Shown here: positions 35,701 through 43,406 of the stretch, in pieces | How positions within the stretch are numbered: position 1 is the stretch's first letter | How the letters are laid out: the number at the start of each line of letters is the position of its first letter | NCBI GenBank assembly: GCA_963747595.1 | Contig: CAVVFO010000003.1 | Location: forward strand, 186,001 to 250,000 | Source: Oleiagrimonas sp963747595 | Lineage (GTDB): Bacteria > Pseudomonadota > Gammaproteobacteria > Xanthomonadales > Rhodanobacteraceae | Direction of reading: 5' to 3' | Length of the DNA stretch: 64,000 nt | Made by a program: the position numbers and the translations under genes | Notes under the pieces: generated by a model | Seen by the model: only the letters and a program-made list of their open reading frames with translations | Database searches by the model: none | Told to the model about the DNA's origin: nothing

Positions 35701-35971
35701 CGCACATCAGCAGGATGCCTTCCTCGCTGGACAGGTCATACTGCTGCATGAAGGCCTGCACGGAGTCCTGCTCCTCGGCGCCGGCGCGCACGCGCTTGAC
35801 GAGACCCTCTGCACGCGCGCGGATCTCGCGGCGGTCCTCGTCGCTGACCTCGTAGATCGACAGCATGTCGTTGACCGCTTCGGTCTCGTCGCGCAGCCAT
35901 GCTTTGGTGATACGGGCGCGGATCGGGTCGACCGATTGGGGGAGCTCGGGGGTGATGATGGATTGATTCAC
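32792..35971 (-). CDS. putA: Bifunctional proline dehydrogenase / L-glutamate-gamma-semialdehyde dehydrogenase
   Basis: Oxidises proline to glutamate in two steps (FAD then NAD). 1059 aa from GTG 35971 (VNQSIITPELPQSVDPIR); an upstream ATG at 36124 would add 51 unlike residues. The PRODH barrel covers about residues 200-480 (MLGEAAFTQAEADRYMASY, VRLVKGAYWDSEIKRSQ). The ALDH domain covers about 560-1040 (PWNFPLAIFTGQ, FTGSTQTARMI, ETGGQNAMIADSS, catalytic Cys near 845 in SAGQRCSACRV). No N-terminal ribbon-helix-helix DNA-binding domain is present, so it is not a self-repressor like E. coli PutA. Monocistronic. Confidence 0.95.
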   Translation of the reverse strand: MNQSIITPELPQSVDPIRARITKAWLRDETEAVNDMLSIYEVSDEDRREIRARAEGLVKRVRAGAEEQDSVQAFMQQYDLSSEEGILLMCVAEALLRIPDSLTADRLIRDKLSEADWRKHLGTSHSSLVNASTWSLMLTGKLIHQPKPSKRQIGEHHETSESLRLLTRRLGEPVIRMAVRQAMRIMGFQFVMGRNIKEALKRSREKQNRPYLYAFDMLGEAAFTQAEADRYMASYSNGIKELGSHPSSGEVIDGPSMSVKLSALHPRFEAAKRERVNEELTPRLLKLAQLARENSVALTVDAEEVDRLEISLDVIGAVFADPSLEGWNGLGMVVQAYQKRAPFLIEWMIEQAKNAGRRWCVRLVKGAYWDSEIKRSQEMGLAGYPVYTRKPNSDVCYLACAKMLLDAGRDVIYPQFGTHNAQTISACYQMAKNRNAKFEFQRLHGMGKELYDEVIGEKNLGVPCRVYAPVGSHEELLPYLVRRLLENGANTSFVNMIMDEDVSVDELCADPCETVRQFKSIPHPRIPMPVNLFKDIRKNSMGVNLASDEELKSLADAVNKHSGPWQARPLVPGAAETSERIDVTDPANHERKVGSWLSADKDTVNTALDNAHQAQTEWDRLPVEVRASMLERAADMLEENRAEMIAICVREAGKSISSSVDEVREAADFLRYYATMSRRLMAEPQHFPSPTGETNEMTLHGRGIFICISPWNFPLAIFTGQIAAALVTGNTVIAKPAEQTTLIGYRMAQILHEAGIPEDVLQFVPGDGAKVGSVLTDDVRVAGCVFTGSTQTARMINRKLADRDSAIAALIAETGGQNAMIADSSALPEQLVKDVLKSAFDSAGQRCSACRVLYLQEDVADHIIDMLAGAMDELRIGDPGLISTDVGPVIDHDALEILEKHAAHMDKHAKQKIKEVAMPRAAEQGTFFAPRAYELDSLDDLKDEVFGPVLHVVRYGNDELDKVIDQINSTGYGLTLGIHSRVDETSEYIASRVKVGNAYVNRNQVGAVVGVQPFGGEGLSGTGPKAGGPHYLQRFVTERVLTINTTAAGGNASLLTLGE

Positions 35972-36223
35972 ACGGATACCGGGTCGAAGGCTGGGGGGGT
36001 GACGCAGGACGGGCCATTCTAGGAGACGCGAGACTCCGCGGCGAGACCTGCGTCTGCAAACAGTCATTGTCGGGTCGGGCATGCATCGAAAACGTGATGA
36101 CAGTGGGGGGCGACGGGGCCGCACAGGCTTGCCGGGAGAGGCCTGCGGGCAAGGATTCTTGTTGCCGCTGCGCGTGGCACCGGCTTATGATGCGAGGGTG
36201 TCGATTGCCGAGCATTCTTGGCG

Positions 36224-36730
36224 ATGATCACTGTACAACCTGCCATCACACCGCACGTGGGTGCGACGCTTTGGCTCAGGCCGAACCGTTCGCTCACGCG
36301 ACGTGGTGTGCGACACTGGTCGTGGGCGCTGGGCACGCTGGTCATGGGCATTGCGTTGATATGCGCGCGCGACGGCAACGTTTTCGCGCCGGCCTTCGGG
36401 CTGATCGAGGCAATGGCCGTGGCCGGTGCGCTCAAGCTGGCTTGGAAGGCGACCCGTCGCTGTGAACGTATCACGGTCGACGAGCGCCGGCTGGAGGTGG
36501 AAAACCTTCCGGAGCACCGCCGCGCCGAGTTCATCGCGTACTGGGTGCGCGTGAGCTGGCGGCCGGGGCACGGATACCGACGTCTGGTGCTAACATCGCA
36601 CGGACGCGAACATGAAGTTGGTGCGTTTCTGGCCGATGACGAGCGCGAGGAGCTGTCGCGTAAGCTCAGGACGCTGCTGGCGGACATGACTGCGCCGCGA
36701 CGTGTGCAGGATCAATCAACCCAGGGTTAG
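36224..36730 (+). CDS. DUF2244 membrane protein
   Basis: 168 aa (ATG 36224; an in-frame TTG lies 6 nt earlier). It has two close membrane helices (HWSWALGTLVMGIALICA and FGLIEAMAVAGALKLAW), then a soluble part VTVDERRLEV-type strand region with VGAFLADDEREELSRKLRTL at the end. DUF2244 proteins commonly sit beside cytochrome oxidase genes, as here: the stop is 3 nt before coxB. A role in oxidase assembly is guessed from context only. The ribosome-binding site is poor, so the start is not firm. Confidence 0.75.
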   Translation: MITVQPAITPHVGATLWLRPNRSLTRRGVRHWSWALGTLVMGIALICARDGNVFAPAFGLIEAMAVAGALKLAWKATRRCERITVDERRLEVENLPEHRRAEFIAYWVRVSWRPGHGYRRLVLTSHGREHEVGAFLADDEREELSRKLRTLLADMTAPRRVQDQSTQG

Positions 36731-36733
36731 ACG

Positions 36734-37648
36734 ATGATGAAAAGGGGCCTGACGGGTCGAGTGGCAAAGATGCTGGCAGTGCTCGCCGGCACGCTGGCCA
36801 GTGGCCTTGCCGCAGCCAATCCGCATCCATGGCAGATGGACATGCCCAAGGGCGTGACGCAGACATCGCACGAGGTCTACAGCCTCTACATGGCGTCGCT
36901 GTGGGTGTGCGTGGGCATTGGCGTGGTGGTGTTCGGTGCCATGATCATTGCCATGGTGCGCTTCCGCAAATCCCGCGGCGCGGTGGCCGAAAAGTGGAGC
37001 CACAGCACCAAGCTGGAGTTGCTCTGGACCGTGGTGCCGGTGTTCATCCTGATCGGGCTGGCCTGGCCGGCTTCGACGATCCTGGCGCGTGAAGGCAACA
37101 CCACGGGGTCGAAGATGACCATTCGCGTCACCGGCTACCAGTGGCTGTGGCGATATCACTACGTCAGCTACCAGGGCAAGGCGATCCAGAACGTGGCCTT
37201 CGATTCGCGGCTGGCCCACGACAGCAACAAGGCGCGCCAGCTCGATTCGGGCATCGACCCGAACAGTGTGGTGACCAAGAGCGGCTATCACGACTACCTC
37301 CTGGACGTGGATCACCCGCTGGTGGTGCCGGTGGGCGTGAAGATCCGTTTTGCCATCACCGGCGGCGACGTCATCCACTCCTGGTGGGTGCCGCAGCTGG
37401 GCTGGAAGATGGATGCGATTCCCGGAATCATCAATGCGGCCTGGGCAAAGATCGACAAGCCCGGTACGTACCGCGGCCAGTGCGCCGAATTGTGCGGCCA
37501 GGACCACGGCTTCATGCCGATCGTGGTCAAGGCCGTGCCCAAGGCGCAGTTCGACAAGTGGCTGGCAAAGAAAGAGGCGGCGGCCAAGGGGGCGAATGCG
37601 CCCGAGACCGCTGACGCCGGTGCCGCGCAAACGGCCACTCAGGGCTGA
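36734..37648 (+). CDS. coxB: Cytochrome c oxidase subunit II
   Basis: Carries the CuA centre receiving electrons from cytochrome c. 304 aa with signal peptide (VAKMLAVLAGTLASGLAAAN), two membrane helices (VCVGIGVVVFGAMIIAMV, LELLWTVVPVFILIGLAW), the aromatic YQWLWRYHY, and CuA ligands in CAELCGQDHGFM (Cys250, Cys254, His258, Met261) with His in HSWWVPQLG. No cytochrome c domain is fused at the C-terminus; that end is Ala-rich. First of the structural cox genes, 62 nt before coxA. Confidence 0.95.
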   Translation: MMKRGLTGRVAKMLAVLAGTLASGLAAANPHPWQMDMPKGVTQTSHEVYSLYMASLWVCVGIGVVVFGAMIIAMVRFRKSRGAVAEKWSHSTKLELLWTVVPVFILIGLAWPASTILAREGNTTGSKMTIRVTGYQWLWRYHYVSYQGKAIQNVAFDSRLAHDSNKARQLDSGIDPNSVVTKSGYHDYLLDVDHPLVVPVGVKIRFAITGGDVIHSWWVPQLGWKMDAIPGIINAAWAKIDKPGTYRGQCAELCGQDHGFMPIVVKAVPKAQFDKWLAKKEAAAKGANAPETADAGAAQTATQG

Positions 37649-37710
37649 CAACGGCGGGTCAACAACAGCGTCAGCGACGCACGCATTTGAAGGTACAGGG
37701 TATACAAGCC

Positions 37711-39333
37711 ATGGCACACGACGCAGCCACCGAGCATCACGACGCCGACCATCACGGCGCACCCCGCGGGTTCTTCACACGCTGGTTCATGTCCACCAAC
37801 CACAAGGACATCGGCACGCTGTACCTGGGGTTCGCACTGCTGATGTTCTTCATCGGCGGCAGCTTCGCCATGGTCATTCGGGCCGAGTTGTTCGAGCCCG
37901 GCCTGCAGCTGGTGCAGCCGTATTTCTTCAATGAAATGACCACCATGCACGCGCTGGTGATGATCTTCGGCGCCATCATGCCGGCGTTCGTGGGTCTGGC
38001 CAACTGGATGGTGCCGATGATGATCGGCGCGCCGGACATGGCGCTGCCGCGCCTCAACAACTGGTCGTTCTGGTTGCTGGTGACGGCCTTCATCATCCTG
38101 CTGTCCACCTTCGCGCTGCCGGGCGGTGCGCCCGCGGGCGGCTGGACCATGTATCCGCCGCTGTCCATCCAGGGTGGCGACAGCATCGCGTTCCTGATTT
38201 TCTTCGTGCACGTGGCCGGCATCAGCTCGATCATGGGCTCGATCAACATCATCGCCACCATCCTCAACATGCGCGCGCCGGGCATGGATCTGCTGAAGAT
38301 GCCGATCTTCGTGTGGACCTGGCTGATCACCGCATTCCTGCTGATCGCGGTGATGCCGGTCCTGGCCGGCGGCGTGACCATGCTGCTGACCGACAAGTAT
38401 TTCGGCACCAGCTTCTTCAATGCCGCCGGCGGCGGCAGCCCGGTGATGTTCCAGCACATCTTCTGGTTCTTCGGGCACCCCGAGGTCTACATCATGATCC
38501 TGCCGGGCTTCGGCATCATCTCCGAAGTGATCCCGGCCTTCAGCCGCAAGCCGCTGTTCGGCTACAAAGCGATGGTCTACGCCACGGCCTCCATCGCCTT
38601 CCTGTCGTTCCTGGTCTGGGCGCACCACATGTTCACTGTGGGCATGCCCATCGGCGATGACCTGTTCTTCATGTACGCCACCATGCTGATTGCGGTGCCC
38701 ACCGGGGTGAAGGTGTTCAACTGGGTCACCACCATGTGGAAGGGTTCGATGACCTTCGAGACGCCGATGCTGTTTGCCGTGGCGTTCGTGATCCTGTTCA
38801 CCATCGGCGGTTTTTCCGGGGTGATGCTGGCGCTGGTGCCGGCTGACTTCCAGTACCAGGATAGCTACTTCGTGGTAGCGCATTTCCATTACGTGCTGGT
38901 CACTGGCGCGGCATTCGCCATCATGGCGGGCGTGTACTACTGGCTGCCCAAGTGGACCGGTCGCATGTACAACGAGACGCTGGGCAAGACACACTTCTGG
39001 CTCAGCGTGATTGCGGTCAACGTGCTGTTCTTCCCGCAGCATTTCCTCGGTCTGGCCGGCATGCCGCGGCGCATTCCCGACTACAACGTCGCTTTTGCCG
39101 ACTTCAACATGATCAGCTCGATCGGCGGTTTCGTGTTCGGCGCCAGCCAGCTGCTGTTCGTGGCGGTGATCCTGCACTCGGCATTCTTCTCCAAGAAGAA
39201 GGCCACATCGCGCGTATGGGAGGGGGCGCGGGGTCTGGAGTGGACGCTGCCCTCACCGCCGCCATTCCACTCGTTTTCCGTTCCGCCGGTGATCGACGAC
39301 AATCAGCTGGCCCACGGCGACGTGGCGCATTGA
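37711..39333 (+). CDS. coxA: Cytochrome c oxidase subunit I (aa3 type)
   Basis: Catalytic heme a/a3-CuB subunit, 540 aa, about 12 helices. Family landmarks: FMSTNHKDIGTLYLGF, NEMTTMHALVMIFGAIMP (heme a His and K/D channel region), WFFGHPEVYIMILPGFGIIS (CuB His-Tyr crosslink loop), VWAHHMFTVGMP (CuB His pair), VVAHFHYVLVTGAAFAIMAG (heme ligands). The A1-type HPEVY is present. Start at 37711 skips an upstream in-frame ATG (37687) because MAHDAATEHHDADHHG matches the usual N-terminus. Confidence 0.96.
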   Translation: MAHDAATEHHDADHHGAPRGFFTRWFMSTNHKDIGTLYLGFALLMFFIGGSFAMVIRAELFEPGLQLVQPYFFNEMTTMHALVMIFGAIMPAFVGLANWMVPMMIGAPDMALPRLNNWSFWLLVTAFIILLSTFALPGGAPAGGWTMYPPLSIQGGDSIAFLIFFVHVAGISSIMGSINIIATILNMRAPGMDLLKMPIFVWTWLITAFLLIAVMPVLAGGVTMLLTDKYFGTSFFNAAGGGSPVMFQHIFWFFGHPEVYIMILPGFGIISEVIPAFSRKPLFGYKAMVYATASIAFLSFLVWAHHMFTVGMPIGDDLFFMYATMLIAVPTGVKVFNWVTTMWKGSMTFETPMLFAVAFVILFTIGGFSGVMLALVPADFQYQDSYFVVAHFHYVLVTGAAFAIMAGVYYWLPKWTGRMYNETLGKTHFWLSVIAVNVLFFPQHFLGLAGMPRRIPDYNVAFADFNMISSIGGFVFGASQLLFVAVILHSAFFSKKKATSRVWEGARGLEWTLPSPPPFHSFSVPPVIDDNQLAHGDVAH

Positions 39334-39348
39334 TGCCGCGGCTGCATC

Positions 39349-39480
39349 ATGTCTGACGAACATCGGAACAACGACGACAAACGTCCATCCGGCCGTCGTG
39401 GCAGTGTCCGCCTGACGGCCATCATCACGGCCGTGATCGCGATCGGCCTGTATGTGCTGATCATTCTTCAACACATCTGA
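39349..39480 (+). CDS. Small cox-cluster membrane peptide (43 aa)
   Basis: Reads MSDEHRNNDDKRPSGRRGSV followed by one hydrophobic helix (LTAIITAVIAIGLYVLIILQ) and stop. A charged N-terminus plus one helix suggests a bitopic inner-membrane peptide. It begins 16 nt after coxA and ends 46 nt before coxC. Small single-helix proteins at this position are known in proteobacterial cox clusters and are thought to help assembly. The codon bias matches the neighbours, and I judge it a real gene. Confidence 0.65.
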   Translation: MSDEHRNNDDKRPSGRRGSVRLTAIITAVIAIGLYVLIILQHI

Positions 39481-39526
39481 CATGTAGGGCTTCCACCGCC
39501 CGTTTCAGCAACTCAGGACTTCAAGC

Positions 39527-40390
39527 ATGGCCCAACAAGATGTCTACTACGTGCCGCATGGCAGCAAGTGGCCGATCATCGGCGCGGTGGCACTGTTCTG
39601 CACGTTTTTCGGCTTGGCGCACTGGTTGGATGGCATCGATTTCGGTGAGCCGCTGTTCTTCGTCGGCCTGGCCATCCTCATCTTCATGCTGTTCGGCTGG
39701 TTCGGCACGGTCATCCGCGAATCGCTGTCGGGGACGTTCAACGGCCAGGTGGATGTGTCCTTCCGCATGGGCATGGTGTGGTTCATCTTTTCCGAGGTGA
39801 TGTTCTTCGGCGCCTTTTTCGGCGCCTTGTTCTACACGCGCATCTTCACCATCCCCTGGCAGGGCGGCCACGGGCATGGCGTGCTGACCAATTATTTTCT
39901 CTGGGACGGCTTCACCTCGCACTGGCCGACCAACGGACCGGCAAACGTCGGCGGCGCGTTCAGGATCGCCTCGCCGTGGAAGATCCCGCTGATCAATACG
40001 CTGCTGCTGCTCAGCTCGGCCGTGACCATCACCATCGCGCATTACGCGTTGAAAGACGGCAAGCGCAGGCGGTTGCTCGTTTTCCAGGCTCTGACCATTT
40101 TCCTGGGCGCGTTCTTCCTTGCCATGCAGGCGCATGAGTACATGGAGGCCTACACGCACTTCAACCTGACATTGGAGAGCGGCATCTACGGCGCCACGTT
40201 TTTCATGTTGACGGGCTTTCACGGCCTGCACGTGACGCTGGGCACGATCATGCTCATCACCATCTGGTTCCGCTGCAGGAAAGGCCATTTCACCAAGGAA
40301 AACCACTTCGCCTACGAGGCCGTGGCGTGGTACTGGCATTTCGTCGATGTGGTGTGGCTCGGCCTCTTCCTGTTTGTATATATTCTCTGA
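39527..40390 (+). CDS. coxC: Cytochrome c oxidase subunit III
   Basis: 287 aa, seven helices, the non-catalytic core subunit. Seen: YYVPHGSKWPIIGAVALFCT, RMGMVWFIFSEVMFFGAFFG (conserved Glu), the EYMEAYTHFNLTLESGIYGA region and FMLTGFHGLHVTLGTIML, ending EAVAWYWHFVDVVWLGLFLF. All are standard for COX3. It ends with the strong bidirectional terminator at 40439-40489. It follows coxA directly without the usual cox11 in between. Confidence 0.95.
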   Translation: MAQQDVYYVPHGSKWPIIGAVALFCTFFGLAHWLDGIDFGEPLFFVGLAILIFMLFGWFGTVIRESLSGTFNGQVDVSFRMGMVWFIFSEVMFFGAFFGALFYTRIFTIPWQGGHGHGVLTNYFLWDGFTSHWPTNGPANVGGAFRIASPWKIPLINTLLLLSSAVTITIAHYALKDGKRRRLLVFQALTIFLGAFFLAMQAHEYMEAYTHFNLTLESGIYGATFFMLTGFHGLHVTLGTIMLITIWFRCRKGHFTKENHFAYEAVAWYWHFVDVVWLGLFLFVYIL

Positions 40391-40438
40391 GCCGTCAGCC
40401 GCAGCGCACGTGCGGTCGCGGCCAGCGCTTGGCATGTC

Positions 40439-40489
40439 GCGAAACGAAAAGGCCCCGTTCACTCATGGTGCGGGGCCTTTTCGTTTCGC
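40439..40489. terminator. Bidirectional terminator between coxC and the DUF2909 gene
   Basis: Perfect 19-bp inverted repeat (40439-40457 and 40471-40489), GC core GGCCCCG flanked by AAAA/TTTT-containing outer arms, 13-nt loop. The outer arms give T-rich 3' ends on both strands. It sits between convergent genes. Confidence 0.85.
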
Positions 40490-40603
40490 TCCATCATCGT
40501 GACGGCGTGGGGGAGCTCCGGGTGCGGCGTTTCGCCGGCTGGCGGATGATCGGCGCAAGCACGATCATGGCGCGTTGCGGCATCGCGACGATGGCTGCGC
40601 ATG

Positions 40604-40822
40604 TCAGTGAATGCCGTGTGGATGTATCCAGCCGGCCGCGATGGCGATGATGACCATGATGATCAGGACAAGCGACAGTCCGATCCGTCGGCTCAGCGCG
40701 CGTGCGGTGCGCTTGGATTTGCCCTTGTCGGTGGTCATGTAATACAGCGCTTGTCCGAGGTTGAACACCACCACGAAAAACATGATGACCAGCGCGATTT
40801 TGTAGATGATAGAGACAGTCAC
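40604..40822 (-). CDS. DUF2909 twin-helix membrane protein
   Basis: 72 aa from GTG 40822 (VTVSIIYKIALVIMFFVVVF). Two hydrophobic helices are separated by a short basic loop (TTDKGKSKRTARALSRR); the second is LSLVLIIMVIIAIAAGWIH. This is the DUF2909/twin-transmembrane family found in cox clusters of gammaproteobacteria, function unknown. It faces coxC across the bidirectional terminator and is divergent from SURF1. The GTG is preferred because upstream residues in the frame look non-coding. Confidence 0.75.
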   Translation of the reverse strand: MTVSIIYKIALVIMFFVVVFNLGQALYYMTTDKGKSKRTARALSRRIGLSLVLIIMVIIAIAAGWIHPHGIH

Positions 40823-40881
40823 GTGATGCCCCGACGGCGAAACAGAGTGGCAAGTATAGCCGTGCAGCACCGGAGCGACGA

Positions 40882-41616
40882 ATGATCCGGCTGCGTCGCC
40901 CCTCGTGGTTTGCGGTGCTGCTGACTCTCGCCGGAATGGCGCTGTTCGTGCGTCTTGGCGTTTGGCAGCTCGATCGCGCACAGCAGAAAGAACAATGGCT
41001 GCGTCGCTTTGCCACAGCGTCCTCCGCGCCGGCGCGCGATTTCGCCGAGGTCGCCGGAACCGTCAGGGGCTTTCACTGGCCGCATGTGCGTGTCGCCGGC
41101 CACTTCCTCTTGCATCGGGTATATTACCTGGACGACCAGACCTATCACGGCATGGCCGGGGTGCAGGTGTATGCCCCGTTCAAGGTGAGCGGCCACGCGC
41201 GGTTGCTGCTGGTCGACATGGGCTGGTTGCCGCGCCACGGCGGTGACAGTCCCGCGGCGATCAGCATGCCGCCGCTGCCTGCCGGGCAGGTGACGCTGCA
41301 TGGGCTGTATGCTCCGGCACCGGGCGTGGGGTTCCGCATGGGCGGCAACGCATTGAGCCGTCAGTCGCAGTGGCCCAAGACCACCATCTACATGGATTTC
41401 AGGCAGGTGGCTGCCGATCTCGGCAGGCCGGTCTATCCGCGCCGTCTGCTGCCTGATGCGGAGTCCGATTCGCCGTATGTGCGTGTATGGAAACCCACCT
41501 TCATGCCACCTGCACGGCACGAAGGCTATGCCTTTCAGTGGTTCGCCTTCGCGGCGGCAGCGCTGGTGATCTTCGTGATCCTGCATCGCAAAAAATCGGA
41601 GCCTCCCGCCGCATGA
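40882..41616 (+). CDS. SURF1-family cytochrome oxidase assembly protein
   Basis: Helps insert heme a into subunit I. 244 aa with the SURF1 plan: N-terminal helix (WFAVLLTLAGMALFVRLGVW) running into QLDRAQQKEQWL, a periplasmic domain with GVQVYAPFKV and LLVDMGWLPR, and a C-terminal helix (QWFAFAAAALVIFVILH). A TATAG -10-like element lies about 30 nt upstream. The stop overlaps the next start (ATGA), so it is coupled to the Sco-like gene. Confidence 0.92.
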   Translation: MIRLRRPSWFAVLLTLAGMALFVRLGVWQLDRAQQKEQWLRRFATASSAPARDFAEVAGTVRGFHWPHVRVAGHFLLHRVYYLDDQTYHGMAGVQVYAPFKVSGHARLLLVDMGWLPRHGGDSPAAISMPPLPAGQVTLHGLYAPAPGVGFRMGGNALSRQSQWPKTTIYMDFRQVAADLGRPVYPRRLLPDAESDSPYVRVWKPTFMPPARHEGYAFQWFAFAAAALVIFVILHRKKSEPPAA

Positions 41617-42173
41617 ACAGCAGCCGACAGATACAGAAGCGCAATCGCCTCAAGCTCATTCTGGTCGCGGCCATCTTCCTGGTTCCGATGCTGATTGCGG
41701 TGGCGCTGGGGATGGCCGGCTGGCACCCGGGCACCAAGAGTCACGGCAGACCGATTCTGCCGCAGCGCAGCTTTGCCGACGTTCCCGTCGCCCTGGCCGC
41801 GGGTGGCCAGTACGCCTGGCGCGACACGCAGCCACGCATGACGCTGATCGCATTGCCCGGCCCCGGTTGCGCCAGACGCTGCGTGCGTCAGCTGGCACTG
41901 ATGCGCAACGCACGGATCACCCTGAATGAGAAACAGGACCATCTGCGCCTGCTGTATCTGGGGCGGCCGCCGCAGGCACCCGACGCTGCAGCGGTGATGC
42001 ATGCCTGGACCGTGGGCCGCGACACCACGGGCAAACTGGAGCGGTACCGGCCCCACGCAGTGGACAGCGTATCCGCCGTGCTGGTGGAATCCAACGGTAC
42101 CGCATTGACCTGGTATCCGGCGCGGTTCGACGCCAACGGGCTGAGCCAGGATCTGCACAAGGTACTTCGCTGA
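41613..42173 (+). CDS. Cox-cluster thioredoxin-fold membrane protein (Sco-like)
   Basis: 186 aa. One N-terminal helix (KLILVAAIFLVPMLIAVALG) anchors a periplasmic domain with the pattern YAWRDTQPRMTLIALPGPGC followed by ARRC. The CxxxC pair (GCARRCVRQL) lies where Sco proteins have their copper-binding CxxxC. No clear downstream copper His is evident. Proteins of this kind are found between surf1 and ctaA in Pseudomonas-type cox clusters. A role in CuA/CuB or thiol handling during assembly is inferred. Start overlaps the SURF1 stop by 4 nt and the end overlaps ctaA by 1 nt. Confidence 0.75.
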   Translation: MNSSRQIQKRNRLKLILVAAIFLVPMLIAVALGMAGWHPGTKSHGRPILPQRSFADVPVALAAGGQYAWRDTQPRMTLIALPGPGCARRCVRQLALMRNARITLNEKQDHLRLLYLGRPPQAPDAAAVMHAWTVGRDTTGKLERYRPHAVDSVSAVLVESNGTALTWYPARFDANGLSQDLHKVLR

Positions 42174-43333
42174 TGGCACGCCTTCGATTGTCCAAGACCG
42201 CGAAGCTGGCCTGGCTGGCCGTGGTTTTTGCCCTGTTCGTGATCATGTTCGGCGCCTTCGTGCGCCTTTCGAATGCCGGTCTGTCCTGTCCCGACTGGCC
42301 CACCTGCTACGGCCAGATCACCTGGCCGCACCAGGCGCACCAGATTGCGCGCGCCGATCATGCGTTTCCGCAACGTCCGTTCCAGTCGCACAAGGCGTGG
42401 CGCGAGCAGTTCCACCGCATGATCGCGGGCACGCTGGGCGTGATGGTGTTGCTGCTCGCCCTGGTCGCCGCCTGGCGCCGGCCCTGGGCGCGCTGGGCCC
42501 TGTTTGGCGCCGCTGTCGTCGCGGCATTGGGCGTGGCGTTGTACATGGGCGGCGAGCGTGTGGTGTCCTCGGTGCTGGCGGGCATTGCCATCGCCCTGCC
42601 GCTGATCGTGGCGGCGCGACTGGGACGGGCGCCGCCGTGGCGCGTGGCAGCGATTGCACTGGCCATGATCATCTTCCAGGCCATGCTGGGCATGTGGACG
42701 GTGACGCTGTTGCTCACGCCCATCGTGGTCATGGGGCACCTCCTGGGCGGCATGACTACATTCGCGCTGCTGGCGTATGTGGCGCTGCGCATCACGCCGA
42801 TCGGTGCGCCCGACGACGGTTTGCGTCGTCTGCGCCGCTTCATCGGCGTGGGTCTGGCCTTGCTGGCGGTGCAGATCGCGCTGGGCGGCTGGACCAGCTC
42901 CAACTATGCGGCGCTGGCCTGCGGCTATGGCGACTCGGCGTTCCCGCACTGCCTGGGGCAGTGGTGGCCGACGATGAACTTCCATCAGGGTTTCGTGTTG
43001 TGGCGACAGATCGGCGTGGACTATCAGGGCGGCGTACTGGATGGGCCCGCACGCACGGCGATCCAGATGGCGCACCGCATCGGTGCGCTGGTGGTGTTCC
43101 TCTATCTTGGCTGGCTGTCGCACAGGCTGGCGCGTGCCGGCTTGCGCCCGATCGGGTATGCCATGGCGGCGGCGCTGATTGCGCAGGTGCTGCTGGGCAT
43201 CAGCAACGTGCATTTCGGATTGCCCCTGCCGGTCGCCACGGCGCACAACGGCATGGCGGCATTGCTGCTGTTCACCCTGGTCGCCGCGCTGGCGCGCGCA
43301 CAGCCGCGGCTCGATCCGAAGGCCATATCGTGA
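42173..43333 (+). CDS. ctaA: Heme A synthase (COX15/CtaA)
   Basis: Oxidises the heme O methyl group to a formyl group. 386 aa, about eight helices in two four-helix bundles. Seen: MFGAFVRLSNAGLSCPDWPTCYGQ, EQFHRMIAGTLGVMV, LLGGMTTFALLAYVAL, QIALGGWTSSNYAALAC, then QMAHRIGALVVFLY and ATAHNGMAALLL with the heme-ligand histidines. Cysteines paired as in the gammaproteobacterial type (CPDWPTC). Overlaps the previous gene (TGATG) and precedes ctaB by 73 nt. Confidence 0.93.
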   Translation: MARLRLSKTAKLAWLAVVFALFVIMFGAFVRLSNAGLSCPDWPTCYGQITWPHQAHQIARADHAFPQRPFQSHKAWREQFHRMIAGTLGVMVLLLALVAAWRRPWARWALFGAAVVAALGVALYMGGERVVSSVLAGIAIALPLIVAARLGRAPPWRVAAIALAMIIFQAMLGMWTVTLLLTPIVVMGHLLGGMTTFALLAYVALRITPIGAPDDGLRRLRRFIGVGLALLAVQIALGGWTSSNYAALACGYGDSAFPHCLGQWWPTMNFHQGFVLWRQIGVDYQGGVLDGPARTAIQMAHRIGALVVFLYLGWLSHRLARAGLRPIGYAMAAALIAQVLLGISNVHFGLPLPVATAHNGMAALLLFTLVAALARAQPRLDPKAIS

Positions 43334-43406
43334 CGCTTGGCGTACAATGGGCGGTTCCGCCACACGGGTGGTGGCGTTCGTGTTCGCGACTGGCACCGGA
43401 AGGTTT

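Noticed and set aside
36187..36217. Earlier ATG (36187) for the DUF2244 protein
   Set aside because: It is in a different reading frame from the DUF2244 coding sequence.
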